Positions 50,100 through 59,179 of a stretch of 64,000 nt of DNA are shown here, one piece after another. Every line of letters starts with the position of its first letter. Within the stretch, counting starts at the first letter, position 1. Both the position numbers and the translations under genes were made by a program. The notes beneath the pieces were generated by a model, which saw only the letters and a list, made by a program, of their open reading frames with translations, was not told where the DNA came from and made no database searches. The stretch comes from Symbiodinium natans. Taxonomy: Eukaryota > Sar > Dinophyceae > Suessiales > Symbiodiniaceae. The DNA lies in contig CAJNDS010002001.1 of NCBI GenBank assembly GCA_905221605.1, positions 308,501-372,500 of the forward strand. Reading direction: 5' to 3'.

Positions 50100-50490
50100 C
50101 AAACCCTAAACCCTAAACCCTAAACCCTAAACCCTAAACCCTAAACCCTAAACCCTAAACCCTCACCCCTAAACCCTAAACCCTAAACCCTAAACCCTAA
50201 ACCCTAAACCCTAAACCCTAAACCCTAAACCCTAAACCCTAAACCCTAAACCCTAAACCCTAAACCCTAAACCCAAGCCCTCAGTGATCAGGGTCGATAG
50301 GGCTTCAGGAAGCCTACCGTCCCCGACGGCTATGGGACCCGACCCCAGACCTGTGAGGCAACTAGGGCTTAAGGAGCCCTAAACCCTAAACCCTAAACCC
50401 TAAACCCCAATCCCTAAACCCTAAACCCTAAACCCTAAACCCTAAACCCTAAACCCTAAACCCTAACCCTAAACCCTAAACCCTAAACCT
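50100..50490 (-). repeat. Two CCCTAAA arrays
   Basis: 50100-50275 (about 25 units) and 50379-50488 (about 15 units), separated by a 100-bp island. Confidence 0.95.
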
Positions 50491-50597
50491 TCCTACTGCG
50501 AGGCAACACCGCGCCTGATCCGCCGGCTGCGTCTGTCTTAGGGCGAAGCCTCAGCTGGCCACAGAAGAGCCCATGAGCCAACTGGGACCCAAGGATG
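50483..50597 (-). CDS. Candidate exon between two arrays
   Basis: The minus frame reads ILGSQLAHGLFCGQLRLR then PKTDAAGGSGAVLPRSRK. Sense-direction edges are CCCTAAAG| as possible acceptor and GGAAG|GTTTAGGG as donor, so the whole intron on each side is heptamer up to the exon. Family unknown. Confidence 0.5.
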
Positions 50598-50598
50598 C

Positions 50599-50706
50599 TT
50601 TAGGGTTTAGGGTTTAGGGTTTAGGGTTTAGGGTTTAGGGCTTGGGGTTCAGGGTTTAGGGTTTAGGGTTTAGGGTTTAGGGTTTAGGGTTTAGGGTTTA
50701 GGGTTC
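50599..50706 (+). repeat. TTTAGGG array
   Basis: About 15 units, the right flank of the exon island at 50483-50597. Confidence 0.95.
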
Positions 50707-51400
50707 ATGGCAAAATTGGGGTCATAAAAAACTAGACTACTATAAATCCTACTAAGGCACATTTTTTAGGGTTCATTTCGTTCTTAGGGCGGTTTTCAAG
50801 TAGGGATTGAGAGAAGTAGGTACCCTCTATCACCCCTTGAAGGGTAAGGTCTTTCAGTCACCTCGTTCCTTAATTGCTCAGAACCACTAGCTTATTCTTG
50901 CTGTAAATCTCGAGATGCCACACTAGCAGCGTGGCCCGTAGAACCCTCTGAAAAATACTCCTAACATGTGATCCTCTTGAACCCAAGAAGGGAAAATATT
51001 AAGAATGTCCCACAGGGTTTAGGGTTTAGGGTTTAGGGTTGTTCTGGGGGGGCGGGGGGGGGGGGGGGGGGGGGGGGGTTAGTTTAAGACACCGGCTCAT
51101 CAAGTGGAGAGGCGTCTAGGACCCCACAGGACAGGGTCCCTCATCCTAAGCCCCAAACTCCAAACCCTAATCCAGCTCAGGGTTTAGGGTTTAGGGTTTG
51201 GGGTTTAGGGTTTAGGGTTTAGGGTTTAGGGTTTAGGGTTTAGGGTAACCTCAGACTTGCCGCCCCAAACCATAAACCTTAAACCAACCCCCCTCCCATG
51301 TCGGGGCCTAAGAGGCGAAACAAACCCTAACCCAGTTTAGGGTAACCGTAAGCCCTAAACCCTAAACCCTAAACCTGAAACCAACCCCCCCCCCCCCCCT
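50707..51400. other. Element remnants, G-run and arrays
   Basis: 50707-50800 is a decayed TTGGGGACNAAATGAACCC element. 51052-51078 is a G-run. 51178-51246 is TTTAGGG. The phrase CTCCCATGTCGGGGCCTAAG (51293) is a diverged partial copy of the left edge of the next exon (51402). Confidence 0.55.
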
Positions 51401-51401
51401 G

Positions 51402-51517
51402 CCCTCCCATGTCAGGTCAAAAAGGCGGAAGAAGTTGAGCAGGACGACCGGCTCAAAGGTTTCCCCCTCCTGGAACAACTGATGGGACTGTTGGCAGGCT
51501 GGCGCCCGGAGCACTGA
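51402..51517 (-). CDS. Candidate exon, unidentified
   Basis: The minus frame reads LRAPACQQSHQLFQEGET then FEPVVLLNFFRLFDLTW, clearly protein-like. In the sense direction GGGTTCAG precedes it (acceptor AG). Family unknown. Confidence 0.5.
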
Positions 51518-51559
51518 ACCCTAAACCCTAAACCCTAAACCCTAAACCCTAAACCCTAA

Positions 51560-51845
51560 AGGGTTCTGTTACTTTTACATGGACGCCGAGGCCTTAAAAG
51601 GGCTTGGGGTTTAGACTTTAAGTTTTCTTGAGGGCTATTCCGTGTTTTATGGGGGAGCCCAAAAAAGGGACCCTGATGTAGAGAACTGCCCTTGTCAGTC
51701 TTTAATTCTTGCAACCTGCTGATCTGCCAGGTCCAAAAAACCACCATGGTTATGACAAGGATGACTAGTATGACTGTCTTTTACTACTCTTACAAGTAAT
51801 ACAACTTTGCTATGACTGTACACTTCCAATCAGTCTTACCCTTCT
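51560..51845. other. Unassigned segment
   Basis: It includes the right end of a GGGACCCTGATGTAGAGAAC element (51640-51690) and AT-richer sequence. No supported exon. Confidence 0.45.
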
Positions 51846-51920
51846 TGGTCTGGTTTCTACTACTACGACGACGAAGGCGACGACTATTATGGCTACTACG
51901 ACGACGACTACTACTAACTA
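51846..51920. repeat. ACG/ACT trinucleotide repeat
   Basis: TACTACTACGACGACGAAGG-type triplets over about 75 bp. Could encode Tyr/Asp runs but no flanking exon is evident. Confidence 0.9.
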
Positions 51921-52013
51921 CCATGTTAATTGCTCTTGTACGACGATGACTAAACCCTAAACCCTAAACCCTAAGCCCTAAACACGAAACCCGTACTAAA
52001 ACCCCCTACTCGT

Positions 52014-52112
52014 GACTCGAGTTGCAGCCTTTGACGCGGCATCGGTCCTTCATCTTCATTCCCATGTCGTCCAGCGCCTGCACCTCGGTTGCTTTCGTCG
52101 GCTTGGGGGGAT
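52014..52112 (-). CDS. Candidate exon with CxxxxCxxxH-like end
   Basis: The minus frame reads PKPTKATEVQALDDMGMK then MKDRCRVKGCNSSHE. Cys/His spacing CRVKGCNSSH could be part of a small zinc-binding motif, though the partner residues are not visible. Usual flanks present. Family unknown. Confidence 0.45.
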
Positions 52113-52289
52113 TTAGGGGGTTTCACGGTACTTAAGGTGTTTGGGCCGTTAGGGTGTTTGGGGTTTCGGGTTGGGGTTTGGAGGTTAGTTTATAGGGTCT
52201 AGTTCCGAATTCTTAGGGTTTGTGGTTTCAGGGTGTGGCGTCCCTAAACCCTAAACCCTGAACCCTAAACCCTAAACCCTACATGTGAG

Positions 52290-52398
52290 CTTAACTCACT
52301 AATGGCTCCGCCGCCCAGGCACCAGTCCCCAGGCATTCGACGTGGTAGCGGCCACGAAAGCTCGGGCGTACGCCTCAGTCCTGGGACTGGCAGTTGGG
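52290..52398. CDS. Candidate exon, strand uncertain
   Basis: The minus strand reads SPRTEAYARAFVAATTSN then AWGLVPGRRSH; the plus strand reads SPQAFDVVAATKARAYAS then VLGLAVG. Both plausible. CCCTAAA on the left, TTTAGGG on the right. Confidence 0.3.
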
Positions 52399-52659
52399 GT
52401 TTAGGGTTTAGGGTTTAGGGTTTAGGGTTTAGGGTTTAGGGTTGAGGGTTTAGGGTTTAAGGTTTAGGGTTTAGGGTCCAGGGTTTAGGGTTTCCGTTCG
52501 TAGCTGATGCTGGCTTCTTTCTCCCTGAAAACGAAATGAACCCCCAAATGGATGCCATGTACCCTATTCTACGATGCTGTCTCTTAAGGTTTGTGAACCA
52601 TAAGCCCTTTCCTGAGCCCTAAACCCTAAACCTTAAACCCTCAACCCTAAACCCTAAAC

Positions 52660-52734
52660 CGGCCGTGCGGCTTTGCCGGGGTCAGCGTGATGCACATGCC
52701 CCAATCCAGGACTGCGAGCCTGGCTGAGGCTGCT
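52660..52734 (-). CDS. Candidate exon, possibly ABC1/ADCK-type kinase segment
   Basis: The minus frame reads ASARLAVLDWGMCITLTP then AKPHGR. The LDWGM element followed by LTP resembles the metal-binding DFG-like motif of ABC1/UbiB atypical kinases (LLDFGMV...LSP). The match is short, so this is tentative. Edges: CTAAACTAAG| acceptor and GGCCG|GTTTAGGG donor. Confidence 0.35.
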
Positions 52735-52736
52735 TA

Positions 52737-53075
52737 GTTTAGGGTTTAGGGTTTAGGGTTTAGGGTTTAGGGTTTAGGGTTTAGGGTTTAGGGTTTAGGG
52801 TTTAGGGTTTGGGGTTTGGGGTTTGGGGTTTGGGGTTTGGGGTTTAGGGTTTAGGGGTTTAGGGGTTTAGGGTTTGGGGTTAGGGTTTAGGGGTTTAGGG
52901 GTTGGGGTTTAGGGGTTTAGGGGTTTGGGGGTTTGGGGGTTTAGGGGTTTAGGGGTTTAGGGGTTTAGGGGTTTAGGGGTTTAGGGGTTTAGGGGTTTAG
53001 GGGTTTAGGGTTTAGGGTTTGGGGTTTAGGGGTTTGGGGTTTCGGAGTTTGGGGTTTAGGGTTAAGTTTAGGGCT
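52737..53075 (+). repeat. TTTAGGG array turning into TTTAGGGG octamers
   Basis: 52737-52810 is canonical. From 52850 to 53010 the dominant unit is the octamer GGGGTTTA. Then units become mixed. Confidence 0.95.
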
Positions 53076-53830
53076 AAGGGGGCTTGCTTCTGAGGTTCTT
53101 GTTATAGGGGCTCTGGGGCTTAGGCTGTAGGGTTTAAGGCTTTAGGGTGTTAAGGTTTGGTGGGTGGGATACATAAGGTGATTTTTTGATTTGAGCCCTA
53201 CACTTTGTACTGTTGAGGTACACGGGGCCCCTAGAGCTACCTCTGAAAGGCCGTAGGTTTGGAGACCTCCGGTGATCTCTCCTTGTCATAAGGACCCTTA
53301 GGGTCCAGGGTAAAGGTCTGGGGTTTAGGGCTTCGTGGTTCCATACTCCCTTCGTACTCAGCATCATCGGGTTCAGCCTCCTTCCGTGTAGTTTAGGTGG
53401 AAAAACTGCTTGAACCCGAAAATCAAGACCCAAACTTTAAGCCCTAAACCCTCAACCCCTCAACAACTATCCTAAAATCCTAGACGAAAAGCACTGCTCT
53501 TCCGGTTTCCTCCAGCCAATCAAGGAACGCCTAGGCACAAACACCTCCAGCTCTGTGTTTCTTCGCCGAATACCCCATTTCCTGGCACACGTCAGAACCG
53601 TGGCTTACGGTGAATCCCTTATACATAACAAAAAGGACGCACAAGCCCCTAAAAAACGGGAGCCTCTAAGATCAACCCCGGACACCCTAAACCCTAAATA
53701 TCCAAAACCGAATTTCAACTGTACACGGGCATTTCCGCCTGCCGGTGTCCCTCTCAAGCAAGAGGTTTCCTGGCGCACGCAGGATTGCTAGGACTTTGGG
53801 TTGGCTTTCCTCCTACAAGTCGAGGATAAG
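53076..53830. other. Region with a doubtful open frame
   Basis: 53555-53791 has a 78-codon plus frame starting MFLRRIPHFLAHVRTVAY. Its last third includes decayed CCCTAAA, so only the first 45 codons could be real. A minus frame at 53134-53433 is also open. Neither has clear splice edges. Confidence 0.35.
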
Positions 53831-53832
53831 TT

Positions 53833-53968
53833 GGTTTAGGGTTTAGGGTTTAGGGTTTAGGGTTTAGGGTTTAGGGTTTAGGGTTTAGGGTTTAGGGTTT
53901 AGGGTTTAGGGTTTAGGGTTTAGGGTTTATGGCTTAGGGCTTAGGGTTCAGGGTTTAGGGTTAGTATA
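53833..53968 (+). repeat. TTTAGGG array
   Basis: About 19 units, pure until 53928. Confidence 0.95.
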
Positions 53969-54127
53969 CGGGGTTGGGTGCTTAAGGTTTAGGGTTTTGA
54001 GGGTGAAGGTTTATAAGGTGTAGAGGTTGGGAGTTCGTCTTCTGTTTTGGGGATTTTTGGAGTATAAAAAGTTGCTAAAGGTTTCGTCTTCTATACTGGT
54101 CATGTAAGGGCTGCTAATTCAGCGTTG

Positions 54128-54232
54128 TCTTACTTACTTCCCCAAAAACCAAGGGAAAAATGTTTAAACTTCATTATTTCTACTAAATAAGGAAACCCAA
54201 AAAGTTGAAAGTTCAGCTTTTGGAGAAGTAAG
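54128..54232. mobile_element. TTACTTCCCCAAAAACCAAG element
   Basis: Ends CTTACTTCCCCAAAAACCA and CAGCTTTTGGAGAAGTAAG with TACTAAATAAGGAAACCCAA in the centre, close to the copy nested in gene B (32010-32105). Confidence 0.75.
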
Positions 54233-55460
54233 CTTAAGACTTTACAACCATGGGATCCTTTGTACCCTTGCTTCACAACACCGGCCAACATAGGCATGGG
54301 TTGGGCTTTGTTCTGCCTGAGTGGAAGCTAAGTAGATAAGGTTTCAGGGTTTCGGGTTTATAGGGTTTAGGAGTTAAGTAGGGAGGGAGGAACTCTATAC
54401 CTCAAACACCGAGCTCCCAATAACAGACGAGTCAGGCTACATGGAGGAGGCTTCCTGATGATTTCTGGGAGAGGTGAAAAAAAGGGGACATGCAAAAAGG
54501 AACCCTGCACCCCTGAAACCTGAACCTTAGGGTTTAGGGTTTAGGTTTATGGTTTAGGGCTTCCTTATGTGACATGTGCATTTCAAAAATGAGGTGGAAT
54601 GCTTGTTTAGGGTTTAGAGTCTGCGGTCTAGAACTTAAAGGGGGTGTTTAGGGGGTACGTGACTAGTGGCTAGTCTATTTCGGCACAAAAACACAGGCGC
54701 CTCCAAAGCGAGCGAGAGCCGTCTAAGCCCTCAACCCGAACCCTGAACCCTAAACCCTAAACCCTAGGCACTAAACCCTAAACCCTAAACCCTAAACCTT
54801 AAACCCCAAACCCTAAACCCCTCGCCCTGGCAATCCTGGGTGCGGATCTGCATGGAAATGCCCGTCCACGGCAAACCTCGAAAACTGCGGTAGAGCTACA
54901 CCCGAAACCCTAAACCCTAACCCTGAATTAGGGGTGCAGGGCTCCAGGCATACGGCTTTGGTTCCCCATACCAGAATCACTGTTTTGCAACAGGCCCCAA
55001 AAGGTGCCTTCAGGGTTTGGCCCGGTTTAGGGCGCAAGGTTAGGGTCTTAGGGTGTAGGGTTTAGGGTTTAGTGTCGCCAGTAACACGCTAAGCAAGTGT
55101 CCCTTGAGGTTAACCGCCAAGTTTGTGGAAAGACAGCAGAAGCGCGCCCGATAAGGTCAATGTGCCGTTGCAGACTGTACGGTGGGCCCTAAGCCGGTTT
55201 AGGGTTTAGGGTTTAGAGTTTAGGGTTTAGGGTTGAGGGCCTAAAGGAACCTCTTCAAGTCCCAAGTATATACTGCATAGCTACATGGCCCCGTAAACGC
55301 CCCCCTAAACCCCAAACCCCGAACCCCAAATCCTACACCGGTGCACCCCAAACCCTACACCCAAACCCTAAACCCTAAACCCTAAACCCTAGCCCTAAAC
55401 CCTAAACCCCCAAACCCTAAACTCTGAGATCCAAACCCTGAACCGCAAACCCCAAAACGC
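54233..55460. other. Region with weak signals only
   Basis: Short arrays (54745-54820, 55040-55065, 55196-55240, 55360-55420) and unassigned islands. 55070-55190 is open on the plus strand (SNTLSKCPLRLTAKFVER then QQKRAR and stop), a possible terminal exon. Confidence 0.4.
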
Positions 55461-55463
55461 AAA

Positions 55464-55680
55464 TGTTATAAGAGTAGCCCAGGAATAAAAAAAAAGGGCG
55501 CCCTTTTGCGGTTTGAAGGCGCTTACCCTCAGAAAGGGGAATGAGCGGTCACAGCCTCAAACCCTAAACCCTAAACCCTAAACCCTAAACCCTAAACCCT
55601 AAACCTTAAACCCTAAACCAAATAGGAGCCTACTCCCAAAAAGGGGTCCAACTCTGGGTCCGAGTAACTCCTACTGTAGG
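55464..55680. mobile_element. GAGTAGCCCAGGAAT-family element interrupted by an array
   Basis: The left part (AGTAGCCCAGGAATAAAAA, GCGCCCTTTTGCGGTTTGAA) and the right part (GGAGCCTACTCCC...CTCTGGGTCC) belong to the family of 23190-23302 and 32487-32610. A CCCTAAA block (55556-55612) lies between. Confidence 0.6.
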
Positions 55681-55854
55681 TCCTCGTAACTCCAAACCCT
55701 AAACTCCAAACCCCACACCCGCAACCCTGAACTTCAAAACGCTAAACCCTAGCCCTACACCCTGAACCCCAAACCCGAAACCCGAAACCCTAAACCCTAA
55801 ACCCTAAACCCAACAAGGGCCTACTCTTGGGTCCTAGTAATTCCAGGACCACCT

Positions 55855-55935
55855 TCCCAATCCAGGGTGCTGCACTGCGAAGTGGTCGACCATGTCTGCA
55901 ACGATCCGGTTGCGCTGCTCCTGGGGTTCTCAAGT
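55855..55935 (-). CDS. Candidate exon, unidentified
   Basis: The minus frame reads EQRNRIVADMVDHFAVQH then PGLGRWSW. Helix-like and convincing as protein; CCTAAACTTGAG precedes it in the sense direction. Family unknown. Confidence 0.45.
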
Positions 55936-55984
55936 TTAGGGATGAGGGTTCAGGGATTTAGTGTGGTTGAGGGTTTAGGGCCAG

Positions 55985-56185
55985 GCTTTAGGGTTTAGGG
56001 TTTAGGGTTTAGGGTTTAGGGTTTAGGGTTTAGGGTTTAGGGTTTAGGGTTTAGGGTTTAGGGTGTAGGGTGTAGGGTGTAGGGTTTAGGGTTTAGGTTT
56101 AGGGTTTAGGGTTTAGGGTTTAGGGTTTAGGGTTTAGGGTTTAGGGTTTAGGGTTTAGGGTTTAGGGTTTAGGGTTTAGGGATGA
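55985..56185 (+). repeat. TTTAGGG array, about 28 units
   Basis: Pure blocks around a short GGGTGTA variant cluster (56064-56085). Confidence 0.95.
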
Positions 56186-56279
56186 GGGTGTCGGGTGCAG
56201 AGTTCAGGGAGTCGGGTTTAGGGTGGATTAGGGTTGAAGTTGAGGGCGGAGCAGCGTGAGTGCAAAACATAAGGGCCTA

Positions 56280-56412
56280 CCCTAAACCCTAAACCCTAAA
56301 CCCTAAACCCTAAACCCTAAACCCTAAACCCTAAACTCCCTAAACCCTAAACCCTAAACCTAAAACCTAAACCCTAAGCCCTAAGCCCTAAGCCCTAAGC
56401 CCTAAGCCCTAA
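56280..56412 (-). repeat. CCCTAAA array ending in CCCTAAG variants
   Basis: 56280-56370 canonical with short irregularities; 56370-56412 about seven CCCTAAG units, the complement of the CTTAGGG variant. Confidence 0.95.
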
Positions 56413-56429
56413 GCCCTAAGCCCATTGCC

Positions 56430-56719
56430 AGGGCTCCACTGAGAGCCCACAGTGGCAAGAAGACATGCAAGCGGCGTTGACGCTGGGAACTGCTAAGTCC
56501 TAGGGTTTAGGGTTTTGGGTTTAGGGTTTAGGGCCAAGCTCATGAAGCTGCACGGTCAAGCCTTCTCTTACGGGCTTGCGGACTTGGTCTTGTCAGTCCC
56601 AGGGTGAACCCTGAACGGAGAGGTTCATATGACCTTGAATTGTACTATAGGGTATATGACACCCATTTGGCCCCAAGGTTTACAACAGCCTAGAACCCCC
56701 CCCCAACTACCCCAAATAG
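56430..56719 (+). CDS. Three-exon gene fragment with one element-derived intron
   Basis: Exon 1 (about 56430-56494) reads GSTESPQWQEDMQAALTL then GTAK and is the duplicated exon. After a TTTAGGG intron with TTTAG acceptor, exon 2 (about 56536-56595) reads KLMKLHGQAFSYGLADLV then LS. Removal of 56596-56677 (GTCCCAGG...CCCCAAG, GT-AG, GT repeated at both edges) joins TCA to GTT in frame, giving LADLVLSVYNSLEPPPNY then PK and a TAG at 56717-56719. Exon 1 to 2 phase is not proved. Family unknown. Confidence 0.55.
56596..56677. mobile_element. Introner-like element, 82 bp, GT-AG
   Basis: Ends TCCCAGGGTGAACCC and CATTTGGCCCCAAG are decayed forms of the TTGGGGACNAAATGAACCC family; the middle AGGTTCATATGACC...GGGTATATGACACCC is family-typical. 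Confidence 0.65.
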
Positions 56720-57159
56720 GGGTTATAAGGCCCTGAGTTGCGGGGTACTTAAGGCCTAACAGAGGTTCTAGAAAGTTCGCGAGTCAAAGGAGCTGAAACG
56801 CAGACAAGTGAACTGAACCGACGTTTAGCATAGCATGAAGCCTGCAAGGGGATACGAGAAAGAATGAAGGAGCGGTCGGGAGCTGTGGCTTTGAGAGCTA
56901 ATTTAGGGCTCAGGTGTCAAGGTTTAGGATAGTTAGGGCTGGACAGGATGGTTTAGGCTAAAGACAAAGCCGAAGCCCCCTAAATGACAAACCTCCCAAG
57001 AGGGTTGTGAAAAGAAATGTGACAGACTCTGTTCAAGTTCGGGAAGGGACAAGTGTTGGATGGTTTTCTGATTTAGGATCCAAGGCTTATCCCCCCAAAC
57101 CCTACACCCTAAACCCTAAACCCTAAACCCCAAACCCGAAACCCTAAACCCTAAACCCC

Positions 57160-57398
57160 TAGTTCAGTTTCTGGATTCAGGGAAGGAAGCTGCGTTGCAC
57201 GATGCATCTTCTGCCTAATTCTTGGTAGGGAACGAGGGAATTAGGGCCCTGTATTATACCTTTAAAAGATTATGTAGGGTACCTCATTCCCTCATTCCCT
57301 ACTAAGAACCAGCCAGTCTTGGCACGGGTGGTCCTGACTCAGCCGCTCGGCAGCTTTGGCCAAGGGCTCGCCGGGAATGAACCTCAAGCGTCTCCAGT
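57160..57398 (-). CDS. Two-exon gene fragment with one element-derived intron
   Basis: Sense exon 1 is 57398-57314, after acceptor CCCTCAAG, and reads WRRLRFIPGEPLAKAAER then LSQDHPCQD. Removing 57215-57313 (GCTGGTTCTTAG...CCAAGAATTAG, a GC-AG intron) joins GACTG to GCAGAAG and continues in frame as WQKMHRATQLPSLNPE. The 3' limit near 57160 is uncertain. Family unknown. Confidence 0.6.
57215..57313. mobile_element. CTGGTTCTTAGTAGGGAAT-family introner-like element
   Basis: Same terminal repeats and centre (TTTAAAAGATTATGTAGGGT) as 4904-5000. It is 99 bp with GGC (or GC) at both edges. In the minus direction the duplicate gives the GC donor and TTAG the acceptor. Confidence 0.75.
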
Positions 57399-57409
57399 CT
57401 TGAGGGCAT

Positions 57410-57545
57410 TTAGGGTTTAGGGTTTAGGGCTAGGGTTTAGGGTTTAGGGTTTAGGGCTTAGGGCTTAGGGTTTAGGGTTTAGGGCGTTTAGGGTTTAGGG
57501 TTTAGGGTTTCGGGTTTGGGGTTTGGGGTTTAGGGCTTATAGGGT
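57410..57545 (+). repeat. TTTAGGG array with variants
   Basis: G-strand block directly upstream (minus sense) of the 57398 exon, including two CTTAGGG and several TTTGGGG units. Confidence 0.9.
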
Positions 57546-57837
57546 TTTGGGTCTAGAGTCTAAGCAATTTCGTTTGAGGGTTTGGCTTTAGGATCTAGGG
57601 CGACGAGCTTTCCTTTGAGAGCTTGGCCTTAAGGTTGATTGTTTAAGACGCACACTGGGCCCGAAACCCAAATCAAAAACAAACAGCGGAGCAAGCCTAC
57701 TTTGTCACCGTGGATCACTTCTTGGTTGGCCCTGCTTCAACCCTCTGAAACATGCTCCCCTAGACCCTAAACCCGAACCCCTAAACCCTAAACCCTAGAC
57801 CCTAGACCCGCTACCCTCAAGCCAAAAAGCCGCACGT

Positions 57838-57915
57838 ACCAGAGATATCTCAAGGGCCTACCAAGACCTGCTGCACCTTCAGTACCACGGACGCCTGTCC
57901 CAGTTGTACCCAACC
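57838..57915 (+). CDS. Candidate exon, unidentified
   Basis: The plus frame reads RTRDISRAYQDLLHLQYH then GRLSQLYPT, helix-like. CCCTAGA/CCCTAAA on the left, TTTAGGG on the right. Family unknown. Confidence 0.5.
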
Positions 57916-58229
57916 TGAAAAGTCTAGGGTTTAGGGTTTAGGGCTTAGGGCTTAGGGTTTAACATGTAACCCATCCCCCCCAAGCCCAAAACCGTGAAGC
58001 CTAAACCCCTACACCGTTAAAACTGAGGTGCCCCAAAACCCAAAACACCCTCATTCAAGCACCCGTGGGTACTTCCTGAACCCCTCTACAGCTGAACCAC
58101 TCTACAGCCCTAAACCCTGAAGCCCTAACCCTAAACCCTAAACCCTAGACCTAGACCCTAAACCCTAAACCCTAAACCCTAAACCCTAAACCCTAAACCC
58201 TAAACCCTAACCCCCTGCTCCCCAAACCT

Positions 58230-58335
58230 TGAGCCAAAGCACTCCATAGCCATGGCATGGCGTCCCACGAGCTCCGGCAGCACCTACCAGCACAGCAACT
58301 TCGGGTTCGAACCCTGCAATCGCTCAGATTTTATT
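58230..58335 (+). CDS. Candidate exon, unidentified
   Basis: The plus frame reads EPKHSIAMAWRPTSSGST then YQHSNFGFEPCNRSDFIP. C-strand arrays on both sides. A tRNA-like T-loop word inside was considered and rejected. Confidence 0.4.
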
Positions 58336-58544
58336 CCTAAACCCTAAACCCTAAACCCTAAACCCTAAACCCTAAACCCAAAGCCCTAAGCCCTAAACCC
58401 CAAACCCTATAGGGTTTGGGGCTCTGCGGTCTGGAGGCCGAAATTTGACTCAACCGTGGGTCGAGGGCTCATTATGGTTTAGGGCAGGTATGTAGCTAGC
58501 TACACTAGGGTTTAGGGTTTAGGGGGGTTTAGGGTTTAGCAATC

Positions 58545-58605
58545 GACAATGAACGAATGCAGCCTTGTAGTCCGTCACCCCGAACTTGCGCCCTGACAAT
58601 CAGGG
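58545..58605 (-). CDS. Candidate short exon
   Basis: The minus frame reads LSGRKFGVTDYKAAFVHC then R. Family unknown. Confidence 0.3.
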
Positions 58606-58663
58606 CCCTTACACCTCCTATAGCCCATAAAACCCAAAGCCCTGAACCGTAAACCGTAAACCT

Positions 58664-58756
58664 TACACCCTAAACCCTAAACCCTAAACCCTAAACCCTA
58701 AACCCTACACCCTAAACCCTAAACCCTAAACCCTAAACCCTAAACCTAAACCCTGC
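58664..58756 (-). repeat. CCCTAAA array
   Basis: About 12 units with a few CCCTACA variants. Confidence 0.95.
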
Positions 58757-58864
58757 CAAAAACTCACTAAGGTAGCGAGGTCTGAGGGGGCCCAGTATCC
58801 CACTTTTCCCTGCTGTTGCCCAGCTGCTCCCCGGGGCCCTCTGAAGATTTAGGCTCTATAGGGT

Positions 58865-59175
58865 TGATAGGAACCCTAATCGCTTCCCCCTTTTATTAAA
58901 GACACCCCTAATAATAAAAATACTTTCCGGAAAATCCTGCCGAAACGGAGCCCGCCTTTAAAACCCTATTTCGAATTAGGGGGGGGTTCAGGGCTCCCAA
59001 AACCCTGAAGCCAACTAAGGTTTAGGGTCTAGGGTTAAGGGTTAGGGTTTAGGGCAAAACCTGAAGTCCAGAAAATGGCATTTCGATAAAAACCCTCCCC
59101 TAATAATAAAAACACATTTCGAATTTCTATTGGGGGGGGAGGGGGGACCCCCCGTTTAATATTAGGGGGATGAGA
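58865..59175. mobile_element. Large inverted-repeat element, about 310 bp, rearranged
   Basis: The left arm AACCCTAATCGCTTCCCCC with ACACCCCTAATAATAAAAAT, and the right arm TTTAATATTAGGGGGATGAG, match the element at 41847-42182. CCCTAATAATAAAAA occurs twice (58906, 59098), and heptamers (59018-59055) lie inside. Confidence 0.6.
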
Positions 59176-59179
59176 TTAA

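Noticed and set aside
58226-58250. Reverse-complement dinoflagellate spliced-leader relic (CTTGAGCCAAA)
   Set aside because: Only the first 11 bases match the 22-nt leader; a second partial match at 38066-38080 (TATTTGGGCTCAAG) is equally short. Chance similarity cannot be excluded.
58290-58330. tRNA gene suggested by GGGTTCGAACCC
   Set aside because: The T-loop-like word is present, but the T-stem has a mismatch and no complementary acceptor stem lies at the right distance on either strand.
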